Source of the DNA: Paenibacillus herberti
GTDB taxonomy: Bacteria > Bacillota > Bacilli > Paenibacillales > Paenibacillaceae
DNA: 64,000 nucleotides
Reading direction: 5' to 3'
NCBI RefSeq assembly: GCF_002233675.1
Contig: NZ_NMUQ01000002.1
Location: 937,360-1,001,359, forward strand
The notes below the pieces were generated by a model. It was given only the letters and a program-made list of their open reading frames with translations, was not told the origin of the DNA and ran no database searches. This document shows, one piece after another, positions 42,496-51,993 of this stretch (positions are counted from its first letter, which is position 1; the number at the start of each line of letters is the position of its first letter). Position numbers and translations under genes: made by a program.

Positions 42496-42544
42496 AACTA
42501 TATTCAAACCAATTTAAGGTGAAGAACAGGGGAGAAATACAAAG

Positions 42545-43609
42545 ATGAAATGGACAAGCAAACCGACTCATGTACTCAGCGTTTCCGCTCTTGCACTTAT
42601 GCTCGTAGTAACAGGTTGCGGATCCAAAAGTAATAACGCTGAAGGCAACACCGGAGGAGCAGCGAATACAGAGAATGCTGTCACTAGCGACAACAGCGGC
42701 AAAGACTTCAAAATCGGTATGGTTACAGACGGTGGCGGCGTTAACGACAAATCTTTCAACCAAAGCGCTTGGGAAGGTCTTCAGAAACTGCAAAAAGAGA
42801 CCGGAGCTGAAGTTAAACCTCTTGAAAGCAAAGGCGAAAGCGATTTCGAGCCGAACCTGAACCAAATGGTGAAAGCGGGCTACAATCTGACTTGGGGCAT
42901 GGGTTTCATGATGAACAAAGCTCTGACGACGGTAGCCAAGCAAAATCCTGATGCGAAGCTTGCCAGCATCGATAGCGAAGTTGACGCACCGAATGTTGCA
43001 TCGGTTATGTTTGCTGAAAATGAAGGTTCCTTCTTGGTTGGTGTTGTTGCAGCACTGACGACTAAAACAAATAAAGTCGGCTTCATCGGCGGTGTAGAAG
43101 GCGATCTTATCAAGCGCTTTGAAACTGGCTTTGTAGAAGGCGTAAAAGCGGCTAACCCGGATGTAAAAGTTGAAATCAGCTATGTTGGCGATTTCACTAA
43201 GCCTGATCTTGGCAAAGCAGCTGCAGCTACGCTTTACAATAACGGTGTGGATATTATTTATCACGCTGCAGGCGGTAGCGGTAACGGCTTGTTCACCGAA
43301 GCTAAGGACCGTGTGTCCAAAGGCGAAAAAGTATGGGTTATCGGCGTAGATAAAGACCAATCGATCGAATTCGGCAACGACATTACGCTGACTTCCATGG
43401 TTAAACGTGTTGACGAAGCGGTTATTATCGTGTCGAAAGAACTCATCGACGGCAAATTCGAAGGTGGAAAAACTCGTCTGCTGACACTTAAAGACGGCGC
43501 TGTAGGTCTTCCAGAGAACAACCCGAACGTTTCCGAAGAGATTATGGCGAAAGTAAAAGAATACGAAGCCAAAATTACTAACGGTGACATCAAGGTTCCT
43601 TTTAAATAA
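42545..43609 (+). CDS. BMP-family ABC transporter substrate-binding lipoprotein (nucleoside type)
   Basis: Surface receptor of the BmpA/PnrA family, which bind nucleosides. 354 residues; signal peptide with lipobox VTGC near residue 22, a Ser/Asn/Thr/Gly linker, then FKIGMVTDGGGVNDKSFNQS, the family hallmark, and GVNDKSFN-type nucleoside site, IGGVEGDLIKRFETGF and YHAAGGSGNGLF. ATG 42545 follows GGGGAGAAATACAAAG. A terminator-like hairpin separates it from the ATPase gene, probably to give more receptor than transporter. The operon matches NupNOPQ (YufNOPQ) of B. subtilis. Confidence 0.93.
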   Translation: MKWTSKPTHVLSVSALALMLVVTGCGSKSNNAEGNTGGAANTENAVTSDNSGKDFKIGMVTDGGGVNDKSFNQSAWEGLQKLQKETGAEVKPLESKGESDFEPNLNQMVKAGYNLTWGMGFMMNKALTTVAKQNPDAKLASIDSEVDAPNVASVMFAENEGSFLVGVVAALTTKTNKVGFIGGVEGDLIKRFETGFVEGVKAANPDVKVEISYVGDFTKPDLGKAAAATLYNNGVDIIYHAAGGSGNGLFTEAKDRVSKGEKVWVIGVDKDQSIEFGNDITLTSMVKRVDEAVIIVSKELIDGKFEGGKTRLLTLKDGAVGLPENNPNVSEEIMAKVKEYEAKITNGDIKVPFK

Positions 43610-43633
43610 TTGAGTTACCTCATAGCCAATATG

Positions 43634-43667
43634 ACAAGGCCAGCCGACGCCGGCCTTGTTCTTTTTT
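43634..43667 (+). terminator. Intra-operon terminator between receptor and ATPase genes
   Basis: ACAAGGCCAGC and GCCGGCCTTGT (one mismatch) with loop CGAC and TTCTTTTTT. It probably terminates part of the transcripts. Confidence 0.8.
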
Positions 43668-43686
43668 GACAGGGAGGAGAGATTTC

Positions 43687-45228
43687 ATGGAGCATCAGCC
43701 AATCGTCGCTGAATTGAAAGGGATTACAAAACGTTTCCCTGGCATCGTGGCAAATGATAACATCAGCTTTCAGCTGCGCAAAGGAGAAATCCACGCTCTT
43801 TTAGGCGAAAACGGCGCAGGCAAGTCGACGCTGATGAATATCCTATTCGGCTTGTACCAACCCGATGAAGGTCATATTGAAATTAATGGTGAACCAGTCG
43901 TCATCGATGGTGCAGGCAAAGCAATCGAGCTTCGTATCGGTATGGTGCATCAGCATTTCAAGCTGGTCAAGCCATTTACGGTGGCCGAAAATATCATTCT
44001 CGGCAACGAGCCAACCAAAGGTATTGAGGTAGACATCAAGAGCGCTAATGTACGGGTGCGCGAACTGTCCGACCAATATGGATTGAAGGTTGACCCACGC
44101 TTCCGGATCGAGGATATTACAGTTGGTATGCAGCAACGCGTCGAGATTTTGAAGACGCTTTACCGCGGAGCAGATATTTTGATCTTTGACGAGCCTTCCG
44201 CTGTTCTCACCGTTCAAGAGATTGATGAATTGATGGAAATTTTGCGAGCTCTCGCACGCGAAGGCAAATCAATCATTATTATTACGCACAAGCTGAAAGA
44301 AATTATGGCTCTTGCCGATACCTGCACCGTTATTCGTCGCGGCAAGGTCGTTGGCTCGGTTAACGTCAAAGAATCTAGTGAACGCCAACTGGCAGAACTG
44401 ATGGTTGGACGTTCGGTCAACTTCCAAGTTAATAAAGAAAAGTCCAAGCCTGGCAAAGCAATATTGGAATTATCCGGTTTAACTGTACAGGGTGAGCATG
44501 GCAAAGCTGTTGTGGAAGATGTTACGTTCCAGATCCGTGCTGGAGAGATATTCGGGATTGCCGGTGTGGATGGTAACGGACAAACGCAATTAGTGGAAGC
44601 GATTACCGGAATGCGTAAAGCAAATTCCGGATCGATCAAAGTTAATGGTAAAGAGCTGTTTGGAGCTTCTGTGCGCAACGTGACCGAAGCTGGCGTATCG
44701 CATATTCCTGAAGACCGTCACAAACATGGCCTTGTACTTGATTTTACAGTCAGCGAGAACATGGTGCTGAACAATTACTATAAAGAGCCTTATAGCCGCA
44801 CTGGAATTTTGAACTATAAAGCGATTGATGATAATGCATCCAAGCTAGCTCAGCAATTTGATGTGCGGATGTCTAGCATTCACACAGAAGCACGCCAACT
44901 GTCGGGTGGTAACCAGCAAAAGGCAATTATCGCTCGGGAATTGACGCGTGATCCTGAGCTGATTATCGCCGTACAACCGACTCGTGGTCTGGATGTAGGG
45001 GCAATCGAGTTCGTTCACAAGCAACTGGTTGAGGCTCGTAATGCAGGGAAAGCCGTTCTACTCGTATCGTTTGAGCTGGAAGAGCTTTACGGCCTATCCG
45101 ATAGACTTGCGGTTATTTATGAAGGACGTATCATGGGCCAGATGGAAGCCGATGAGAAGAACGAAGAGCAAATTGGTCTCATGATGGCAGGCAACGTCAT
45201 GGGAGACGCCCAGCGCCATACCGTCTGA
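43687..45228 (+). CDS. nupO: Nucleoside ABC transporter ATP-binding protein (two ABC domains)
   Basis: Energising subunit with tandem nucleotide-binding domains in 513 residues. Domain 1 has Walker A GENGAGKST, VGMQQRVEILKTLYRG signature and Walker B LIFDEPSAVL. Domain 2 has a degenerate Walker A GVDGNGQTQ, signature LSGGNQQKAIIARE and AVQPTRGLD, as in other RbsA/NupO-like proteins where one site is degenerate. ATG 43687 follows AGGGAGGAGAGATTTC. The two permease genes follow within 20 bases. Confidence 0.93.
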   Translation: MEHQPIVAELKGITKRFPGIVANDNISFQLRKGEIHALLGENGAGKSTLMNILFGLYQPDEGHIEINGEPVVIDGAGKAIELRIGMVHQHFKLVKPFTVAENIILGNEPTKGIEVDIKSANVRVRELSDQYGLKVDPRFRIEDITVGMQQRVEILKTLYRGADILIFDEPSAVLTVQEIDELMEILRALAREGKSIIIITHKLKEIMALADTCTVIRRGKVVGSVNVKESSERQLAELMVGRSVNFQVNKEKSKPGKAILELSGLTVQGEHGKAVVEDVTFQIRAGEIFGIAGVDGNGQTQLVEAITGMRKANSGSIKVNGKELFGASVRNVTEAGVSHIPEDRHKHGLVLDFTVSENMVLNNYYKEPYSRTGILNYKAIDDNASKLAQQFDVRMSSIHTEARQLSGGNQQKAIIARELTRDPELIIAVQPTRGLDVGAIEFVHKQLVEARNAGKAVLLVSFELEELYGLSDRLAVIYEGRIMGQMEADEKNEEQIGLMMAGNVMGDAQRHTV

Positions 45229-45244
45229 GACAGGAGGAACTCCA

Positions 45245-46327
45245 ATGCAAGTCTTGAGTAAGATTTTCACAAAACAAAGCACCTATGTGCCTCTGGTTGC
45301 CATTGTCCTTGGCCTCCTTGTTGGCGCTATCGTCATGTGGTTAGGCGGATACGATCCAATTGTCGCTTATGGAGCGATGCTAGATAAGATTTTCGGCTCT
45401 ACCTATGACTTCGGCGAAGCAATTCGCCAGGTAACGCCATTGATATTCACGGGTCTTGCGGTCGCCTTTGCATTCCGCGCCGGCCTTTTCAACATCGGTG
45501 TTGAAGGCCAATTCATTACCGGCATGACTGCTGCGACATGGATCGGCATCAATCTCAATCTGCCTTGGTTCATTCATATGCCGCTTGCAGTAATTGTCGG
45601 CGGTATAGCTGGTGCCCTGTGGGCTGGCATCGCCGGATGGCTTAAGGCCTCCCGTGGCGTGAATGAGGTTATTTCCACCATCATGCTCAACTGGATTGCC
45701 TATTACTTCGCAAATTTCATGGTTCGCGTCGTCATGGTCGAGCCAGGTCAAAACCGGACCAAAGACATCCAGGGCACGGCATCGGCTTCGATCGATTGGC
45801 TCGTTACTCTGATGGACAACGCGCGTGTTCACTGGGGCACAGTTGTTGCGATCCTTTGTTCCTTTGTTTTCTACTATGTGCTGTGGAAAACGCGCCAAGG
45901 CTACGAGCTTCGTGCCAGCGGATTCAACCCGGACGCTGCTCATTACGCGGGTATGAACGTTAAGGGAAGCATCGTTAAAGCGATGATGTTCTCGGGCGGT
46001 CTGGCCGGTCTTGGCGGCGCCTTCGAATCGCTTGGCGTCTTCAAGTCGATGGCTGTTATGAACGCTCTGCCGGGTTACGGCTTTGACGGTATCGCCGTCT
46101 CGCTGCTCGGCGGTAACAATCCATTCGGCATTATTTTCGGCGGAATTCTGTTCGGGTTCCTCAGTTATGGTTCAACCGGTATGAGCTTTGAAGCGGATGT
46201 GCCGAACGAGATTATCCGTATCGTTATCGGCGCGGTCATCTTCTTTGTTGCCATCCACGGAATCGTAAAATGGTTCCTTAAGCCATTCTTCCGCAAGCGC
46301 CGGGAAGATAAGAAGGAGGCGGCTTAG
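45245..46327 (+). CDS. nupP: Nucleoside ABC transporter permease 1
   Basis: 360-residue membrane protein of the BPD_transp_2 (branched-chain/ribose type) family with eight to ten helices. Typical elements: AFAFRAGLFNIGVEGQFITG, GVNEVISTIMLNWIAYYFAN and the coupling region GYELRASGFNPDAAHYAGMN. ATG 45245 follows CAGGAGGAACTCC. The next permease starts at the base after its stop codon, so the two are coupled. Confidence 0.93.
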   Translation: MQVLSKIFTKQSTYVPLVAIVLGLLVGAIVMWLGGYDPIVAYGAMLDKIFGSTYDFGEAIRQVTPLIFTGLAVAFAFRAGLFNIGVEGQFITGMTAATWIGINLNLPWFIHMPLAVIVGGIAGALWAGIAGWLKASRGVNEVISTIMLNWIAYYFANFMVRVVMVEPGQNRTKDIQGTASASIDWLVTLMDNARVHWGTVVAILCSFVFYYVLWKTRQGYELRASGFNPDAAHYAGMNVKGSIVKAMMFSGGLAGLGGAFESLGVFKSMAVMNALPGYGFDGIAVSLLGGNNPFGIIFGGILFGFLSYGSTGMSFEADVPNEIIRIVIGAVIFFVAIHGIVKWFLKPFFRKRREDKKEAA

Positions 46328-47287
46328 ATGGAAGCGATTGGATTATTGCTGAATACAACGCTGGTTTTCTCGACCGCGCTCATTCTCGTCGCATTGGGCG
46401 GCATCTTCTCGGAGCGTTCCGGCGTCGTCAACATCGGACTGGAAGGTCTGATGATTATCGGTGCTTTCAGCGCCGCCGTATTCACTTATTTCTCCTCTGA
46501 ATGGGGATTCGGGGGCAGCTCGGCCGCTTGGTTTGGTGTATTGATGTCGATTGTGCTTGGTGCAGCTTTCTCGCTATTGCATGCCGTTGCTACGATCACC
46601 TTCAAGGCCAATCAGGTTATTATCGGGGTTGTCATCAACATTTTGGCTTTCGGTCTGACGATCTACCTGGTTAAGAGCTTGTTCGATGGCTCCGGCCAAA
46701 CAGAGAACCTTTCCGGCATCGCCTTTACGAAGTACAATGTACCGTACCTTTCGGAAATACCGCTTCTCGGTGATGCATTGTTCAAAACTTATCCGACGAC
46801 TTACCTTTGCTATCTGCTCGTGTTTGTCAGCTGGTACGCGCTGTATCGGACACGCTTCGGCCTGCGTCTACGCTCGGTTGGCGAACATCCTGGTGCGGCA
46901 GATACGGTTGGTATTAGTGTAATCAAGTACCGCTACATCGGCGTTATTCTTAGCGGCGCGTTCGCTGGGCTCGGAGGCGCGACGATTGCACTGACGACGA
47001 CCTATGACTTCTCGCACACGACAATTAGTGGACAAGGTTTCATTGCGATTGCTGCGATCATCTTCGGTCGCTGGCACCCAATCGGTGCCGCTGGCGCTGC
47101 GCTGTTCTTCGGTTTCGCACAGGCGCTCCGCTTCCAGGCGGATCTGTTCGAATGGTCCCAGTCGATTCCAAATGAATTCCTCTACATGCTGCCTTACTTG
47201 CTTACGCTTCTGCTGCTGGCCTTTGCTGCCGGCAAGAGCCGTGCACCGTCTGCTCTTGGTGATCCGTACGATCCCGGGAAGCGTTAA
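46328..47287 (+). CDS. nupQ: Nucleoside ABC transporter permease 2
   Basis: Second permease, 319 residues, about eight to nine helices. GGIFSERSGVVNIGLEGLMI and FKANQVIIGVVINILAFGLT are the paralogous counterparts of the first permease; LRLRSVGEHPGAADTVGISV is the coupling loop. ATG 46328 directly follows the previous stop, with AAGAAGGAGGCGGC as ribosome site. Last gene of the operon. Confidence 0.93.
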   Translation: MEAIGLLLNTTLVFSTALILVALGGIFSERSGVVNIGLEGLMIIGAFSAAVFTYFSSEWGFGGSSAAWFGVLMSIVLGAAFSLLHAVATITFKANQVIIGVVINILAFGLTIYLVKSLFDGSGQTENLSGIAFTKYNVPYLSEIPLLGDALFKTYPTTYLCYLLVFVSWYALYRTRFGLRLRSVGEHPGAADTVGISVIKYRYIGVILSGAFAGLGGATIALTTTYDFSHTTISGQGFIAIAAIIFGRWHPIGAAGAALFFGFAQALRFQADLFEWSQSIPNEFLYMLPYLLTLLLLAFAAGKSRAPSALGDPYDPGKR

Positions 47288-47332
47288 GCTTCTACTCCAG
47301 CCCGGCATATAGCGGGTTGGACTTTCCAATTT

Positions 47333-47365
47333 GCCTCCTGCGTCATGCAGGAGGCTTTTTTCTTT
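47333..47365 (+). terminator. Terminator after the nucleoside transporter operon
   Basis: GCCTCCTGC/GCAGGAGGC stem, loop GTCAT, then TTTTTTC. Confidence 0.9.
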
Positions 47366-47500
47366 CACAAGAGATGTTTCCATAGGTGCAGAAGTGGCAG
47401 ATATATACCTTTATTTAATCTAATATCGCTCTTTTTGCGCTAGTCCGCCTATTCCTTTGATTTCCTGGGAAATGCCTCCAAAATAGCGGGAATCCCTTGG

Positions 47501-47614
47501 TTGACAGTACTGTTGCAGGGGTGTAAATTAGGTGTTACTGAATCGTCACTTCTTTGTAACAATGTGAATCATTTCACTTGCTCAATACGGCGCGTGAGCA
47601 TGATTCCATGCTCA
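47501..47614 (+). promoter_or_regulatory. nad operon promoter and inverted repeats
   Basis: TTGACA (47501-47506), 17 bases, TAAATT (47524-47529). Downstream in the leader are GTGAA/TTCAC (about 47563-47576) and the perfect 8-bp repeat TGAGCATG/CATGCTCA (47595-47614). NAD synthesis genes are often repressed by NiaR or NadR; which repeat, if any, is the operator is not clear. Confidence 0.6.
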
Positions 47615-47691
47615 ATTGCCACATACTATATGGGTCCTTGGTCATCTAAGCGAATGTGACCAACCTAAGGACTCCAAAGGAGAGGAAAGCC

Positions 47692-48630
47692 GTGGAAGCT
47701 CTGGCTCTGGAGCGCAAGGCGGAACAAAACCGGGAACTGCGTGAGCGGCTGTTGCAGCTCAAAAAAGAACGCAATGCCATTATTCTTGCCCACTACTATC
47801 AAAGAGACGAGATCCAGGAAGTGGCTGATTTCCGGGGGGATTCATTTCTGCTTGCCCAGAAAGCCGCTGAGACCGACGCGGACACGATCGTGTTCTGCGG
47901 AGTCCACTTCATGGGAGAGAGTGCCAAAATTCTCGCTCCGAACAAAACCGTCATTATTCCTGACGAACGCGCAGGCTGCCCGATGGCCGACATGGTCAAT
48001 GTTGACGGTCTTCGCAAGCTGAAGGCGCAGCACCCGAACGCAACTGTAGTTACCTATATTAACTCTTCAGCAGAAATTAAGGCAGAAACCGACATTTGCT
48101 GCACCTCGGCCAATGCGGTGAAAGTAGTTAATTCGGTCGAAGGCGATGAAGTCATCTGGGTACCGGACAAAAACCTGGGCCACTATGTCCAGCAAATGAC
48201 CGACAAAAAGATGATTATTTGGGAAGGTTATTGCAATACGCATGACATGCTCACCGTTAAAGACGTGGAGGAGATGAAAGCCAAATATCCGAACGCGGAA
48301 TTTGTCGTCCATCCCGAATGCCGTCCAGAAGTCGTGGCACTTGGCGATTTTGTCGGCAGCACGACTGCGATCCTGAAGTATTGCAAGGAATCGTCGAATA
48401 AAGAATTCATCGTTGGTACCGAGGATGGCACGGGTTATCAGCTCCGTTTGGACAGCCCGGACAAAACATTCCATTTTGCAACCAAGTACTTGGTCTGCCC
48501 TAATATGAAAGTAAACAACCTGAAGAAACTGGTGCGCTGCCTGGAGAATATGTCTCCACAGATTTACGTACCGCCGCAGGTAGCTGACCAAGCCCGCCTG
48601 TCCCTGGAGCGCATGCTGCTGGTGAAGTAG
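47692..48630 (+). CDS. nadA: Quinolinate synthase NadA
   Basis: 4Fe-4S enzyme that condenses iminoaspartate with dihydroxyacetone phosphate to quinolinate in NAD synthesis. 312 residues with three-fold repeat; cysteines in ERAGCPMADMV, ICCTSANAVK and the C-terminal VCPNMKVNNL are the candidate cluster ligands, and AHYYQRDEIQEVADFRGDS is the N-terminal hallmark. I chose GTG 47692, 5-6 bases after AAAGGAGAGG; an in-frame GTG at 47656 has no such site. It leads nadA-nadB-nadC. Confidence 0.95.
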   Translation: MEALALERKAEQNRELRERLLQLKKERNAIILAHYYQRDEIQEVADFRGDSFLLAQKAAETDADTIVFCGVHFMGESAKILAPNKTVIIPDERAGCPMADMVNVDGLRKLKAQHPNATVVTYINSSAEIKAETDICCTSANAVKVVNSVEGDEVIWVPDKNLGHYVQQMTDKKMIIWEGYCNTHDMLTVKDVEEMKAKYPNAEFVVHPECRPEVVALGDFVGSTTAILKYCKESSNKEFIVGTEDGTGYQLRLDSPDKTFHFATKYLVCPNMKVNNLKKLVRCLENMSPQIYVPPQVADQARLSLERMLLVK

Positions 48631-48666
48631 CCTGCGCTACTCCCATGTCTTGAGGAGTTAGCCGTG

Positions 48667-50292
48667 ATGATACCTAGATATTTGGTAGATATGAATCTCG
48701 ACGATGTTCCTGTCGTGGAGAAAGACGTAATCGTCATCGGGGCCGGCATTGCCGGTCTTTTTACCGCTATAAGGGCAAGCGAGCGTGGCTCCGTGCTGAT
48801 GGTCACCAAAAAATCCCTCATGGACAGTAACACTCGTTATGCCCAAGGAGGCATCGCGGCGGTCATCTCCGATGAGGACAAGCCTGAGTTCCACTTGCAG
48901 GACACACTTATTGCAGGAGCTGGTCTAAGCGATGAAGACGCCGTTGGCGTGCTCGTGCATGAAGGACCCAAAGGTGTTCGCAGTCTGATCGGGATGGGTA
49001 CGCAATTCGATTTAGAAAATGGCGAGTTCGCCCTGACCAAAGAAGGCGCACACAGCCAGAGACGGATTTTGCACGCCAATGGCGATGCTACTGGCTTCGA
49101 GATCGTAAGAGCATTATCGGAAAAAGCGATAGCAACCGAGGGAATTGAGGTTTGGGACGATCATTTTGCAATCGATCTCATTACCAGAGACGGTGAGTGC
49201 TGTGGCGCACTTGTCCAGAAACCGGATGGCTCTCGCGTATTCGTGCGTGGCAAAGCAACCATTCTGTGTACAGGCGGTACAGGGCAAATGTTTCGTTATA
49301 CGACCAATCCCGAAGTAGCAACCGGAGACGGTGTAGCGATGGCTTACCGGGCAGGTGCTTACATAAGGGATATGGAGTTCATCCAGTTCCATCCGACAAC
49401 ACTTTGTTATCCTGGCGCGCCACGTTTCCTCATCTCCGAAGCCGTGCGCGGCGAAGGGGCTGTGTTGCGTAATATTCATGGGGAGCGTTTCATGGAGCGT
49501 TACCATCCACAGCTTGAGCTGGCGCCGCGTGACGTCGTCGCAAATGCTATTGTCAGTGAGCTAGAGAAGACGGGCTCCACGTTTGTCTACTTGGATGTGA
49601 CTCATGAGTCCGAGGAGATGGTGCGCCATCGCTTCCCGACGATTTACGAAACCTGCCTGCAATATGGGCTGGATCTGACGACCGATTGGGTTCCAGTTGC
49701 ACCGGCTGCGCATTATACGATGGGTGGTGTACGCACCGATCTGAACGGCGAGACGAATATTAGCCGGCTGTTCGCCTGTGGAGAGGTATCGTCAACTGGC
49801 GTTCATGGTGCGAATCGGCTGGCCAGCAATTCGTTGTCCGAGGCGATCGTGTTTGGACGCCGGATTATTCATCGGATCAGCGAGCTGCCCCCACTGGAGG
49901 GCGAGGTGCATGTTCACGAGGAACTGGGTAGTCACAGCGCTATTTCCCAGCAGGCCGTCGTGGAGAAAAGGCTTAAGCTGCAGCGGGTGATGGTCCGTTA
50001 TATCGGCCTGCGCCGCAGCGCTGACAGCCTGACCAAAGGTATTGCCGAGCTGAAGCGGCAACTGCCGTTCTTCTCCAGCTTAATGACCAAGAGAGAAGAT
50101 TTTGAATTCGCCAATCTACTTACGAACGCTCTGCTGACGGCGGAATCCGCCGCAGCTCGCGAGGAAAGCCGCGGTGCTCATTATCGTGTCGACTTCCCGC
50201 AGCGAGATGATGCCAATTGGCGCAAGCATACGGTACTGCACAGATTGCAGGGCCAGACAGAGGAGGCGATCCATGATGCAACCGTTCGCTAA
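48667..50292 (+). CDS. nadB: L-aspartate oxidase NadB
   Basis: FAD-dependent oxidase giving iminoaspartate, the first step of the pathway. About 541 residues. FAD motif VIVIGAGIAGLFTAIRASER at the N-terminus; succinate dehydrogenase-like active site with YAQGGIAAV, HSQRRILHANGDATG, EFIQFHPTTL and HYTMGGVRTD; SSTGVHGANRLASNSLSEA closes the FAD domain. GTG 48664 and ATG 48667 are adjacent possible starts behind TGAGGAG. Its end overlaps nadC by 20 bases. Confidence 0.96.
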   Translation: MIPRYLVDMNLDDVPVVEKDVIVIGAGIAGLFTAIRASERGSVLMVTKKSLMDSNTRYAQGGIAAVISDEDKPEFHLQDTLIAGAGLSDEDAVGVLVHEGPKGVRSLIGMGTQFDLENGEFALTKEGAHSQRRILHANGDATGFEIVRALSEKAIATEGIEVWDDHFAIDLITRDGECCGALVQKPDGSRVFVRGKATILCTGGTGQMFRYTTNPEVATGDGVAMAYRAGAYIRDMEFIQFHPTTLCYPGAPRFLISEAVRGEGAVLRNIHGERFMERYHPQLELAPRDVVANAIVSELEKTGSTFVYLDVTHESEEMVRHRFPTIYETCLQYGLDLTTDWVPVAPAAHYTMGGVRTDLNGETNISRLFACGEVSSTGVHGANRLASNSLSEAIVFGRRIIHRISELPPLEGEVHVHEELGSHSAISQQAVVEKRLKLQRVMVRYIGLRRSADSLTKGIAELKRQLPFFSSLMTKREDFEFANLLTNALLTAESAAAREESRGAHYRVDFPQRDDANWRKHTVLHRLQGQTEEAIHDATVR

Positions 50293-51169
50293 TCACGGGC
50301 TAGGCATTGGCGGGTACGATACAGGATTAAGGGAAAGCATCCGGGGCTGGCTGGCTGAAGATATCGGCACTGGCGATATTACCACGCGCACAACGATTCC
50401 GGCAGGAAGCGCCATGAAGGCGGTCATTCACGCCAAGGAGGAAGGCATCATCGCCGGCCTGCCGGTAGCGGAAACGGTATTCGCTGTTGTGGATCCGAGC
50501 TTGGTGTTCACAGCGCTTGTGCAGGACGGCGACATGGTGAGCATTGGTACCATTATTGCCGAGATTGAAGGCAGCACGCATAGCATTTTGACTGGCGAGC
50601 GGCTGGCGCTCAACCTGATGCAGCGGCTGTCGGGTATTGCGACCAAGACGAGGCAGTTCGTGGACGCTCTGGAAGGTTTGCCGGTTCGACTGGTCGATAC
50701 CCGCAAAACGACGCCGGGACATCGGTTGCTGGAAAAGTACGCTGTGCGCGTCGGAGGCGGTGCTAACCACCGTTTCGGCCTTTATGACGCTGTCATGATC
50801 AAGGACAATCACATCAAGGGAGCGGGAGGCATTACCGCTGCAGTAAGTGCAGCACGCTCGGCCATTCCGCATACGATGAAGATTGAGGTAGAGACGGAGT
50901 CTCTGGAGCAGGTGGGAGAGGCGCTCAATAGCGGTGCAGACATCATCATGCTAGATAATATGAAGCCGGAGCTTATGCGAGAGGCAGTTGCGATTATCCG
51001 CAGCCGCGCGCCGCATGTTGTGACGGAAGCTTCCGGAGGAGTCACGCTGGAAACCGTGCGAAGCATGGCGGAATCCGGTGTGGACATTATCTCGGTCGGT
51101 GGTCTCACCTACTCTTTCCGCTCTCTGGACATCAGTCTTGATCTGGGCGGTAAAAAAGGGAGGGCTTAA
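50273..51169 (+). CDS. nadC: Nicotinate-nucleotide pyrophosphorylase (carboxylating) NadC
   Basis: Converts quinolinate and PRPP to nicotinate mononucleotide. 298 residues; LAEDIGTGDITTRTTIP, TGERLALNLMQRLSGIAT, RLVDTRKTTPGHRLLEKYAV and GGGANHRFGLYDAVMIKDNH are textbook motifs with the catalytic Lys/Arg residues. ATG 50273 has AGGAGGCGATCC; longer in-frame starts lie in nadB. coaX begins 3 bases after the stop, so the nad and coaX-hslO genes may be one transcript. Confidence 0.96.
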   Translation: MMQPFANHGLGIGGYDTGLRESIRGWLAEDIGTGDITTRTTIPAGSAMKAVIHAKEEGIIAGLPVAETVFAVVDPSLVFTALVQDGDMVSIGTIIAEIEGSTHSILTGERLALNLMQRLSGIATKTRQFVDALEGLPVRLVDTRKTTPGHRLLEKYAVRVGGGANHRFGLYDAVMIKDNHIKGAGGITAAVSAARSAIPHTMKIEVETESLEQVGEALNSGADIIMLDNMKPELMREAVAIIRSRAPHVVTEASGGVTLETVRSMAESGVDIISVGGLTYSFRSLDISLDLGGKKGRA

Positions 51170-51172
51170 CCG

Positions 51173-51943
51173 GTGATTGTCGTTATCGACGTAGGCAACA
51201 CGAATATCGTGCTCGGCATTTACCGGGGCAAAGAGCTGCTTCATCATTGGCGCATGAGCACGAACCGCTCCGCGACGAGCGATGAGTATGGCATGATGGT
51301 GTATAATTTTTTCCATTATGCAGGCATTTCTCTGGATGAGATTCGAGGAGTTGTCATCTCTTCCGTAGTACCGCCGCTTATGCGCACGCTTGAGCAGCTG
51401 TCGGCTACTTATCTACAACATGCGCCGCTAATCATCGGTCCTGGCATCAAAACGGGACTGAATATCCGCTACGAAAATCCGCGCGAGGTTGGGGCGGACC
51501 GGATCGTCAATTCGGTAGCCGGTATCGAGAAATACGGCACGCCGCTGATCGTCGTCGACTTCGGTACAGCGACGACATTTGATTATATCGACGAGACCGG
51601 AGCCTATCTCGGCGGAGCCATCGTGCCGGGCATCGGCATTTCGACCGAAGCGCTCTATCAGAAGGCGGCGAAGCTGCCGCGTATTGAGTTGGTCAGGCCG
51701 CGCAGCGTTATCGGCCGCAATCCGGTAACGTCGATGCAGGCTGGCATTATTTTCGGCTATGCAGGACAGGTGGACGGAATCGTAAGACGCATTCGCAAGG
51801 AATTCGGTGTCGAACCCCGTGTTATCGCGACAGGTGGACTGGCAGATCTGATCGCGGCAGAGTCGGAGACGATTGAAGAAGTGGATCATCTGCTGACGCT
51901 GGAAGGGCTTCGCCTGATCTACGAACGCAATCAGGAACATTAA
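51173..51943 (+). CDS. coaX: Type III pantothenate kinase
   Basis: First enzyme of coenzyme A synthesis, ASKHA fold, cation-dependent. 256 residues; phosphate-1 motif [14 protein letters not shown] at the N-terminus, [28 protein letters not shown] and [12 protein letters not shown]. The start is GTG 51173 behind GGGAGGGCTTAACC. In B. subtilis coaX directly follows ftsH; here the nucleoside transporter and nad operons are between them. Confidence 0.95.
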   Translation: MIVVIDVGNTNIVLGIYRGKELLHHWRMSTNRSATSDEYGMMVYNFFHYAGISLDEIRGVVISSVVPPLMRTLEQLSATYLQHAPLIIGPGIKTGLNIRYENPREVGADRIVNSVAGIEKYGTPLIVVDFGTATTFDYIDETGAYLGGAIVPGIGISTEALYQKAAKLPRIELVRPRSVIGRNPVTSMQAGIIFGYAGQVDGIVRRIRKEFGVEPRVIATGGLADLIAAESETIEEVDHLLTLEGLRLIYERNQEH

Positions 51944-51993
51944 TGGATACAATAGAAGATACGAAGGACCGATAGAAGGAGAGAACCATTGAA

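Noticed and set aside
42482..43360. 292-codon frame antisense to the BMP lipoprotein gene
   Set aside because: Shadow of a well-supported gene.
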